From positions 1 to 58,603 of the forward strand of contig JAFYLD010000007.1 of NCBI GenBank assembly GCA_017537245.1: a stretch of DNA of 58,603 nucleotides. Reading direction: 5' to 3'. The position numbers and the translations under genes were made by a program. The notes under the pieces were generated by a model. That model was not told where the DNA came from. It made no database searches and was given only the letters and a program-made list of their open reading frames with translations. Every line of letters begins with the position of its first letter. Within the stretch, counting starts at the first letter, position 1. This DNA comes from Clostridia bacterium. Its GTDB lineage: Bacteria; Bacillota; Clostridia; Oscillospirales; Acutalibacteraceae. Of this stretch, positions 51,955 through 58,603 are shown piece after piece.

Positions 51955-54123
51955 ATGGTAATAGTAATAGATCTGAGTAGAAAATTAGTAGGTTTTAATT
52001 TATTTGAAAGCTTCTTTTATAAACTCAAAAGCGAAGGTAATTTAGTGTTTGCTAATAACCCTCTCACCGTTGATGATGAAGATTTCAATTATTCCGACCT
52101 AAAAGCCCATGTGCAAAACATTTTATTTGATCACCATGCAAGTTCTTATAGCTTATGTGTTTTGTATGACATGGAAGACCAAAAAAAAGATCCTATTAAG
52201 TGCAGCATTGCCTCTAACATTCACGAAATAAAAGAAAATATCATTAAACCTTTGTCGCAAGAATACTCTTTCGATAAACTTTATTATTTTTCGCTTGATA
52301 ATGTGAAGCGCAATTACGATGGCATTCCATATGATGATAATATCAAATTAGCCATTGATTATGATTCACAAGGATACATAAACGAAGAAATTGATAGTAA
52401 ATATAAAGATATTCTCTTTACCGATGAAGAAATCAATAAAATTGATTTGCTATGGTATGAATTAAGAAATAGAAGTATGTCTTCCGATAATATTTCTATT
52501 AAGGATTCTAAGAAAGTTGCTGCCGAATTCAAAAAGGAACTTAATAACTGCTTTAACACAAAACTATCGTTAATTAATGATAAATACAACAATTTGAGTT
52601 GGTACGCCAAACGCCTTGAAAAAGTGTTCAAGGTGGTTTATGCGAGTTTTGAAACAACATTATATAAAAATGCAAACTCTATAAACTCCATTCAGTCCCC
52701 TTCTGAACTTGTGCGTAACGCGTTGAAGATGGAAGTATCTACATATCGTGAAAGAGATGCAATTATTATTCATATTAACTTGAACGATAAAAACGCCACC
52801 CTCAACCGTGAAGTTCTAAGGTTTAGACACCAATTAGAAATAATTGCACTACTGATTTATTTATCAACTAACGATACAAAACTTGTTTTTGAGGGTGGCC
52901 AATCTATCGGTCGTGAAAATCATTGGGAAATTACAACTATTCTTAATGATGAGAATCTCTCAAAAATGCTGAATTCTTATAATTCAAAACTTAAAACCGA
53001 ACTCGATAAGCTCGGTAAGTTTACCAATAATGAAATCGAATACGAAGAATTCGCACCTAGAACATTTAATCTCGCAATGGAAATGAATAAGCCCGAATTA
53101 CCTGCAACACCTCCGTTCGGAATGTTCTCTAACAAAAAAGATTCCAAAAAAATGGAGAATTTTGCAGATGCTTTGTATGCGAGATATCTTAAGGGCGTTG
53201 ATTATGCCAATAAGAGAATTCGTGAACTTACTACTAAACTGAGAGTTCAAAAAGAATCTGACTCTTCTGGCAAAATTAAAAAAGGAAATATATTAGAGAT
53301 AAGCTCTGAACTCGAAAAAATGCAAAACGATATTAAAACCTTGCAACAACGTATCGCATTTTATCGACCTAAAGAAGCTGTTGCTATTAATCCTAATTTG
53401 AAATTGGAATATGATGTTGTTGTTAAGGATATTCAAGAAATGATGTCCAAGAGACTCAAAGGTTCCACATTTATTAAAAATATCCTTTTGACAATGGGTA
53501 TTTCTTTATGTACATATCCTCTCTTGCAGTTTACAGATATGCCAGATAAAACAATGTTAATAATCTCTTTATTGATGCTGGTTTTACCTGTTTCAATTTA
53601 TATTCTTCTGCAAATTGGATACTCTGCTCTTTTGAATAAGAAGATAGCAAAGAAAATCTCGGCACTTATTTATCAAAACGAAGACCTTGTCAATAACCTC
53701 TTCCGTAATGACAATGAAGCTTCGAAGTATGTTCAAGATATTTATAATTTGATCATGCAAAGAAAATATGTAAACGAGTGTAACGCTAAGGTGATTTCTT
53801 CAAACCGCAAATTCAAGCAATTTAACTATCACCACGACAAATTGAAAGAACACGCAGAAGTAAGTGATAGATTGATTGAAATCTTAGGTATAAACACTTC
53901 TAGCGCAGGCCTAGTTCAAATTGACAAGATGGAAGGTCTTGAAGGTGGAAAAACAGCCGAAATAAATCCGTTGTATTGTCCTTTAAGTTATCTGTTAATT
54001 ACAGATCCTATAAAGAACAAAGCTATAATTAACGATCAGCAAAACGTCGATATCGATAGCAATCTTATTGGTTTTGTTGATAAATTTATTATTAAACACG
54101 ATAAGGAGTACCGCCATGATTAA
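51955..54123 (+). CDS. coiled-coil membrane protein of unknown family
   Basis: The 722 residues show no family that I recognise. The N-terminal 330 residues look like a soluble alpha/beta domain beginning with strand 'MVIVIDLSRKLVGFNLF'. A long coiled coil lies at about 405-480 ('KRIRELTTKLRVQKES', 'ELEKMQNDIKTLQQRI'). Two adjacent membrane helices follow at about 503-522 and 527-550, and a cytosolic tail of about 165 residues ends the protein. The membrane hairpin and coiled coil suggest a scaffold or tether between the tubulin-like protein and the membrane. GGGAGG precedes the ATG. Its end overlaps the next gene by 8 bases. Confidence 0.8.
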   Translation: MVIVIDLSRKLVGFNLFESFFYKLKSEGNLVFANNPLTVDDEDFNYSDLKAHVQNILFDHHASSYSLCVLYDMEDQKKDPIKCSIASNIHEIKENIIKPLSQEYSFDKLYYFSLDNVKRNYDGIPYDDNIKLAIDYDSQGYINEEIDSKYKDILFTDEEINKIDLLWYELRNRSMSSDNISIKDSKKVAAEFKKELNNCFNTKLSLINDKYNNLSWYAKRLEKVFKVVYASFETTLYKNANSINSIQSPSELVRNALKMEVSTYRERDAIIIHINLNDKNATLNREVLRFRHQLEIIALLIYLSTNDTKLVFEGGQSIGRENHWEITTILNDENLSKMLNSYNSKLKTELDKLGKFTNNEIEYEEFAPRTFNLAMEMNKPELPATPPFGMFSNKKDSKKMENFADALYARYLKGVDYANKRIRELTTKLRVQKESDSSGKIKKGNILEISSELEKMQNDIKTLQQRIAFYRPKEAVAINPNLKLEYDVVVKDIQEMMSKRLKGSTFIKNILLTMGISLCTYPLLQFTDMPDKTMLIISLLMLVLPVSIYILLQIGYSALLNKKIAKKISALIYQNEDLVNNLFRNDNEASKYVQDIYNLIMQRKYVNECNAKVISSNRKFKQFNYHHDKLKEHAEVSDRLIEILGINTSSAGLVQIDKMEGLEGGKTAEINPLYCPLSYLLITDPIKNKAIINDQQNVDIDSNLIGFVDKFIIKHDKEYRHD

Positions 54124-57100
54124 AATTTTAATATTCATCGCCGTTGTAATTGGCGCTGCTCTTGCTGCATTTGGTATTCTCGCCACATATAAAGCGTTAA
54201 ATATCAAAAAAGAATATCGTTTCAAACATCATAAGCACTTGGTTTTCTTAAGTGTTGATGTAGCTATTGGTGTACTGGTTTATTTCGGAACATGGATTAT
54301 TTCTTTATTGAGTGAAAAGGCAGCTGCTTTCTTTGAAAGCATTTATACTACTCACTTAATACCAAGTTTGGTTTTATCAGTATTTTTGTTGTATAAAAGT
54401 ATTTATAAAATTTATTTTCATATTTACTCAAAAAAATCTACTGATATTTCCGAAAACAATTTGCCCGTACAATATTACGAAAAGGATGGAGCTTTTTACC
54501 TATCTCCATATTATTCGACTCTCGCTAAAGTCTTTAAGTTTGCAACAATAATAGTTGTAGCACTTATAAGTATTGGTATAGGTATCATTTACCTTGTTAA
54601 CGAAGGTAGCACAGATAAAATTTCTATAACTGTAGAAACATTTATACTCTTACCTTTGTTTTTAATGGAATTGAATTCCTATTTTGACGGGCACCTTGAA
54701 GACGATGTGAAAAGAGCTTTGCAAAATCAAGAATCTCCCAAAGAAAGAGATACCGTTTGGGCAGATTTGGACAAAGAATATCGTCGTCTTTGGAAAGAAC
54801 AATTACTCGGCAGATACAATGTTACCAATAAATATGAAAGAGAGATCATCTCTAAAACAGGAAAAAGAGACCTTCTTTCAGAGAACATTGCAAAAGCAGC
54901 ATCAGGCAATAAATCTAATGATTTTCTTTATTCAAGAATTCTTTCGCCTATTATGCGCGGAGAGGATATGATTATTGAAAGTTGTTTGCTTCAAAGCTTT
55001 TCTGACATTATCGTACCAATTGTTAATATTATGTTTACAGCAAGTAAACGTATGATGTTTGTTTGCGATAGTCAAAGCACCGTTAAACAGTGTGAAAAAT
55101 GGTTTGAAGAGTTGGATATAAAATCTAATACTGCGAATTCCAATATTGTAATTGACGTCTTAAACTACGATAATACAGAGTCAATTAAAATGGATAGCAA
55201 TGTTGATATTTATATCGGCACCGTCGATTTAGCTTTGAATAGTAAGGCGATTTTTGAAAATATTGATGTTGTATTCTGTCTCAACATTGATAAAATTATT
55301 TCTGAAAGTGCACTTAACCTCAACTTGCTTGCATCAGTTCTTTCTAGTGATCGTTACGATAACGTACAATATGTTCTCTTTGGTAACCGTGTAAATGGTC
55401 TTAAACAGACTGCTTCGCAAGTGTTTATGAGAAATAACTTTGGTTATCAAGTAGTTAACAGTTCTATTGAAAAGAGTTTAAGTGCTAACTTCTGGTCAAC
55501 AGAAAAAGGTTGGTTACAGTCAGCAATTCTTCCTGGTTTTGCAGCGCAGTATTTAGGCCAACTTATTCCTCTTGCAATACCTGCGTTTAAATTTGATATT
55601 CGACATGCCGATATTATTTCCGCATCACAATCATTCTCGGATCAGATGCTTTCACTCCAAACAGCACAACCATTGCTCAAAAAATATATGGATAAAGATA
55701 TCCTAAATATTGATGAAGCAATAACATTTGCTGAAAACGAAAACTTCCTTACATTGAATGATAATTCGGTAGTGGTTGTTGGAGATACAAGTAATAACGC
55801 CGCACTAATTCTACTTAACTGGTTAAAATATGCTAAATCGAATATGTTCTTAAACGTTGTATCTTCCCCATATTTGTTGCGCGATTACATCGTTAGCAAT
55901 ATGGATTTCTTCCTTGGTAACGTTGAGGCTATCGGTAATATTTTGCCTGTTCCTAAATCGAACATCAAGCTTTCTGTTTATCGACTTATCAATCAGTTGT
56001 GCTACGGTAACGTTGCGGAAGAAACTTTGTTGCGTGAAATCAAGAACCAAGAAACAGATATCAAAATTGATACTTTTGAAAATGATCAGGTTCGTTTTGT
56101 AACCGAAGCACTTCAAGATTTGACTAAACGTGCTTTTGGAACTAATATTTTCTTTACTTCTTATTTAACATCGCAGAGAATCAATAAAGAAAAATCGATG
56201 GAAAGTAAGCGTTACTACAAATTACTTGATTCCATCAAAAACGAATTACCCGAAAGACTTTTCAAAAACATAACCTTTATTGACTCTGAGCAATTTGCAA
56301 AGGTACTTAAAAGGATACCTGTATTTGAACTTTATCAAAACTATCTTGAAGGCCAATATATTTCTTTTGATGGCAAATATTATTTGATCGACAAGATTGA
56401 TTATGATAATGGCATTGTAGAACTCACTTATTCAAGCAATAACGCAAGTGTTCGTTACCGGCAATGCCGCCAAATCAGCAATGTTGTTCATAGAGGTGTG
56501 AGCAAGGAATTGCCTGTATTAAAGGTTAGAGACAGTATCTTGAAGAAGAGCATTCTACGTGCGGATATAGAAGTTAACACTGATGGTTATTATGAATTTA
56601 ATAATGCTATAAGTTTTGCACCCGGTGGTTTTGCTTATAAGAAAGTTGATGCCAAGAAAAAAGGCTTGCGTCGAAACTATAAATCCACCAACGTTCTTGC
56701 TGTTAATATTACAAGTTCTACAATTGCTGCAATGTCTGCAAAAGAAAAATTTAAGTTATCATTTACACTCAGCGTATTGCTAAATGAGATGTTTGAAACA
56801 CTTTTCTCCAACATTAAGCAGTATATTGTTGTAAGAAGCGTAGTTCCTGATAACAGTCATTGGAGCGATTTTGCAGATCAAGAGATTGTAAATCTTTATA
56901 GACCTATCATTGATACCCAAGTTGATGATGGAATTAACATTTATATTACCGAAGATACCGAACTGGAAAAAGGCATAACAGATACTATTGTTAATAATTT
57001 TGATAATATTATTATGCGCCTTCTTTTCGACTATCTCTTCTGGTTACTACAAGAAAAAGAAGGAAACCGTATCGAAAAATGGTTTGCTTCCGATAGTGGC

Positions 57101-57631
57101 GATTACATCAGCGTAGAAAAGATGGATAAATATCTTTTCCTTAAATATGGTGATGAGCAAGTAAATGAATGTCTTGACCTAGAAGCAGCCTTTAATTGTC
57201 TATATGAGCTTATACTCAAAGGCAACGATACCCTCACTTACAGTAGACTTGAATTTATTCGCAAGAGAATGGAAGGAGATCCTTTCAAACTGTTAGAGGT
57301 TGATGTTGTCGAAGAAGAGCAATTTGCTTCTGAAGAACAAACAGAAGTCGAACCAGAAGAATCGGTTAATGAAGTAATTGCCGATGAATTGGAAGAGACT
57401 ATCGAGACTGCTGAAGAAACTGTTGTCGAAGACGATAATGATGATCAAGTATCAGAATCAACAACAGATGAAACATCCTCTGAAAATACTCCCACTTTTG
57501 AAGAAGAATCCGCTTCTGAAGAAAATGGTACCACTGAAGAAGAAACTGTAGATGAATCTGAAATGGTTGAAGAGACTAAAAAGCGAGAGAAACGTAATAA
57601 GAAAAAAGAAAAATCAAATACAGAAGAATAG
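54116..57631 (+). CDS. polytopic membrane protein with degenerate SF2 helicase-like region
   Basis: The 1171-residue protein has about five N-terminal membrane helices (3-25, 40-64, 75-95, 137-160, 170-188). The soluble part aligns in outline with a superfamily 2 helicase: 'GEDMIIESCLLQSFSD' where the Walker A would be, 'VDIYIGTVDLALN' (motif Ib-like), 'VVFCLNIDKII' where DEAH would be, and a C-terminal part like DUF1998 ('INIYITEDTELEKGI'). The catalytic Lys and DExH residues are absent, so ATPase activity is unlikely. An acidic tail (about 1060-1150) and a Lys-rich end follow. The ATG at 54116 has AAGGAG upstream. The helicase relation is inference. Confidence 0.75.
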   Translation: MIKILIFIAVVIGAALAAFGILATYKALNIKKEYRFKHHKHLVFLSVDVAIGVLVYFGTWIISLLSEKAAAFFESIYTTHLIPSLVLSVFLLYKSIYKIYFHIYSKKSTDISENNLPVQYYEKDGAFYLSPYYSTLAKVFKFATIIVVALISIGIGIIYLVNEGSTDKISITVETFILLPLFLMELNSYFDGHLEDDVKRALQNQESPKERDTVWADLDKEYRRLWKEQLLGRYNVTNKYEREIISKTGKRDLLSENIAKAASGNKSNDFLYSRILSPIMRGEDMIIESCLLQSFSDIIVPIVNIMFTASKRMMFVCDSQSTVKQCEKWFEELDIKSNTANSNIVIDVLNYDNTESIKMDSNVDIYIGTVDLALNSKAIFENIDVVFCLNIDKIISESALNLNLLASVLSSDRYDNVQYVLFGNRVNGLKQTASQVFMRNNFGYQVVNSSIEKSLSANFWSTEKGWLQSAILPGFAAQYLGQLIPLAIPAFKFDIRHADIISASQSFSDQMLSLQTAQPLLKKYMDKDILNIDEAITFAENENFLTLNDNSVVVVGDTSNNAALILLNWLKYAKSNMFLNVVSSPYLLRDYIVSNMDFFLGNVEAIGNILPVPKSNIKLSVYRLINQLCYGNVAEETLLREIKNQETDIKIDTFENDQVRFVTEALQDLTKRAFGTNIFFTSYLTSQRINKEKSMESKRYYKLLDSIKNELPERLFKNITFIDSEQFAKVLKRIPVFELYQNYLEGQYISFDGKYYLIDKIDYDNGIVELTYSSNNASVRYRQCRQISNVVHRGVSKELPVLKVRDSILKKSILRADIEVNTDGYYEFNNAISFAPGGFAYKKVDAKKKGLRRNYKSTNVLAVNITSSTIAAMSAKEKFKLSFTLSVLLNEMFETLFSNIKQYIVVRSVVPDNSHWSDFADQEIVNLYRPIIDTQVDDGINIYITEDTELEKGITDTIVNNFDNIIMRLLFDYLFWLLQEKEGNRIEKWFASDSGDYISVEKMDKYLFLKYGDEQVNECLDLEAAFNCLYELILKGNDTLTYSRLEFIRKRMEGDPFKLLEVDVVEEEQFASEEQTEVEPEESVNEVIADELEETIETAEETVVEDDNDDQVSESTTDETSSENTPTFEEESASEENGTTEEETVDESEMVEETKKREKRNKKKEKSNTEE

Positions 57632-57633
57632 CA

Positions 57634-57672
57634 AATATGGAGAGCACATGAACGTGTTCTCCATATTTTTTC
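57634..57672 (+). terminator. intrinsic terminator of the accessory operon
   Basis: ATATGGAGA-GCAC pairs with GTGT-TCTCCATAT and is followed by six or more T residues, directly after the last stop codon. Confidence 0.88.
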
Positions 57673-57771
57673 TTTAATAAAGTGTTCCGACAGAGCAAAA
57701 TTTAGCTAATTTTTACCCCTTCATTTAAGTTTTCTTGAAACTCAAATAAAACCTTTTTTACATTTTTATCA

Positions 57772-57806
57772 AAGAGTCGCGGTGTCGCGGCTCTTAATTT
57801 TTTATG
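57772..57806 (+). terminator. hairpin ahead of the small XRE gene
   Basis: AAGAGTCGCG pairs with CGCGGCTCTT (one G-T pair), followed by AATTTTTTA. It terminates upstream transcripts or acts as a leader attenuator for the XRE gene that starts 18 bases later. Confidence 0.65.
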
Positions 57807-57823
57807 TAAAAGAGGTTTTTTGT

Positions 57824-58057
57824 ATGTTAGACAGAACAGAGTATGAAAATTTTTGGTACGCCCTACAGCAAAAGGTTGACAAACTCTTAGCAGAGCGTAA
57901 TATGTCCTATCGGCATTTAAGTATTGAACTTGGTAAATCGCCGGGATATATTCATGACGTTTTCAATCGGAGAATTGATCCGTCAACTATAGTCTTATTT
58001 GAAATGGCAGCATATTTTGGCTGTACAATATCGGATTTTTTAGATGTTACCAAGTAA
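57824..58057 (+). CDS. small XRE-family regulator
   Basis: The 77-residue protein is almost entirely an HTH domain ('KVDKLLAERNMSYRHLSIELGKSPGYIHDVFNRRIDPSTIVLFEMAAYFG'). The ATG at 57824 follows AAAGAGG at 7 bases; an upstream in-frame codon lies inside the hairpin. It stands between the accessory operon and the structured-RNA region, and I cannot tell whether it belongs to the island. Confidence 0.82.
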   Translation: MLDRTEYENFWYALQQKVDKLLAERNMSYRHLSIELGKSPGYIHDVFNRRIDPSTIVLFEMAAYFGCTISDFLDVTK

Positions 58058-58102
58058 AATTCCCGGGGCATCGTTTGTCAAACAACACATCGGGCAAATC
58101 TA

Positions 58103-58131
58103 TTGACGGCCCCAAAATCACATGCTAAACT
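58103..58131 (+). promoter_or_regulatory. candidate promoter of the structured-RNA region
   Basis: TTGACG (58103-58108), 17 nt and TAAACT (58126-58131). Transcription would start near 58138, just ahead of the stem-loop-rich region. Confidence 0.5.
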
Positions 58132-58137
58132 GACTAT

Positions 58138-58603
58138 ACTTCATTCATAATTAAGAAGGAGTGAACACAAAGAGTAACGTAAAAATGAGTGTGTTATTGT
58201 TGCTCTTTGCCTACTTTTATGTTTTGTCTTCGGTAAGTGACGGGGCAAAAAAGGACCATAAAAGGAGGATTCAAAAGGCTGAGCAATTTATTTGCTAAAT
58301 TATGATGGGAAGTTTGTTGTGCCAATGCATTTTGTTGCCTTGGTACCGAGAACTACAGTCTGGTTCTGCGACGGACTGAGAATCACTAGCAGAAAACCTT
58401 TGAAGTTAAGGTATAACTTCATCAGTCGATGCTCTAAGGCTGATTATCTGTATAACCGTCATAATAGGAAATACAGAACTAAAGAGCTATCACAGTTCTG
58501 GCAACGGACAGGGTGATATGTGGTAAATAGGCTTGCAAGGTGCAAGAACCTATTACGTTGCCCAGGTTTATGATTGCCCGTAATTAATCAGAACCCACTT
58601 TCA
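58138..58603 (+). ncRNA. candidate large structured non-coding RNA (truncated by the window)
   Basis: At least seven stems can be drawn: 58169-58178 with 58199-58208, 58356-58360 with 58374-58378, 58402-58408 with 58414-58420, 58421-58425 with 58440-58444, 58474-58480 with 58494-58500, 58498-58506 with 58556-58565, and nested inside it 58526-58537 with 58541-58554. The last is a long, almost continuous arm. No good protein gene is present; two short reading frames lack a proper ribosome binding site. I do not recognise RNase P, tmRNA, 6S or SRP RNA motifs. A raiA-, ROOL- or OLE-type large RNA should be tested. The 3' end lies outside the window. Confidence 0.5.

Noticed and set aside
58185-58298. 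A 37-residue hydrophobic peptide gene
   Set aside because: The nearest AAGGAG is 23 bases upstream, too far away, and the first bases lie in a 10-bp stem. It remains a weak possibility.
58292-58516. A 74-residue reading frame
   Set aside because: It has no ribosome binding site, an unusual composition, and coincides with strong RNA stems; I treat it as part of the structured RNA.

Overview
The window looks like a chromosomal segment of a spore-forming, anaerobic Clostridia-type Firmicute, probably an uncultured gut lineage. The evidence is the complete spoIIIAA-AH octet, consensus sigma-A promoters, Shine-Dalgarno starts, a glycine riboswitch, a mreBCD-PBP2-minD-mgsA block and a Gram-positive LexA box. 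No rRNA, IS transposase or CRISPR array is visible.

Layout. (1) 0-5.5 kb, mostly minus strand: an Asp23/YqhY protein and the spoIIIA operon. (2) 5.5-21.2 kb: yebC and dus (minus), then a long plus-strand housekeeping run: polA, rimI, tsaD, a lipid-kinase gene, mreB, mreC, mreD, PBP2, minD-like, an mgsA-like gene with replaced catalytic residues, hisS and aspS. (3) 21.2-30.2 kb: two tandem lipoprotein tyrosine-phosphatase paralogues, a glycine riboswitch with terminator in front of an AGCS symporter, and an AraC regulator divergent from a small sugar/polyol oxidoreductase cluster. (4) 30.2-41.4 kb: zinc-ribbon and envelope proteins, a phospholipid cluster (PAP2, flippase-like, pssA, psd), a four-helix-bundle (S23/IVP-like) gene beside a striking array of short hairpins, a GGGtGRT/NifU-like pair, a MATE exporter, and a small membrane protein behind a perfect LexA box. 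(5) 41.6-57.7 kb: a tRNA-Leu(GAG) followed by a more AT-rich accessory region. (6) 57.8 kb to the end: an XRE regulator and a candidate large structured RNA cut off by the window edge.

The main discovery candidate is in region 5. A tyrosine recombinase gene sits inside a 1.4-kb segment bounded by perfect 28-bp inverted repeats (43282-43309 and 44654-44681). The segment carries an exact TTGACA-N17-TATAAT promoter that points outward through the left repeat. In the sequenced orientation this promoter runs into an intrinsic terminator (43243-43277). If the segment is inverted, the promoter would face right, cross the other repeat and meet the ribosome binding site of a six-gene operon of about 13 kb. 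I infer a self-contained phase switch, drawn here in the OFF state.

The controlled operon encodes an XRE repressor, an ImmA/IrrE-type metalloprotease anchored in the membrane with a C-terminal Cys/His zinc module, a secreted and membrane-anchored VWA protein with an intact MIDAS, a 1.1-kilo-residue tubulin-like GTPase (Tubulin_2 type), a coiled-coil membrane protein of unknown family, and a 1171-residue polytopic protein whose soluble part resembles an SF2 helicase that has lost its ATPase motifs. I know of no characterised system with this composition. A phase-variable, membrane-associated cytoskeletal or defence device is a reasonable hypothesis, not a demonstrated function.
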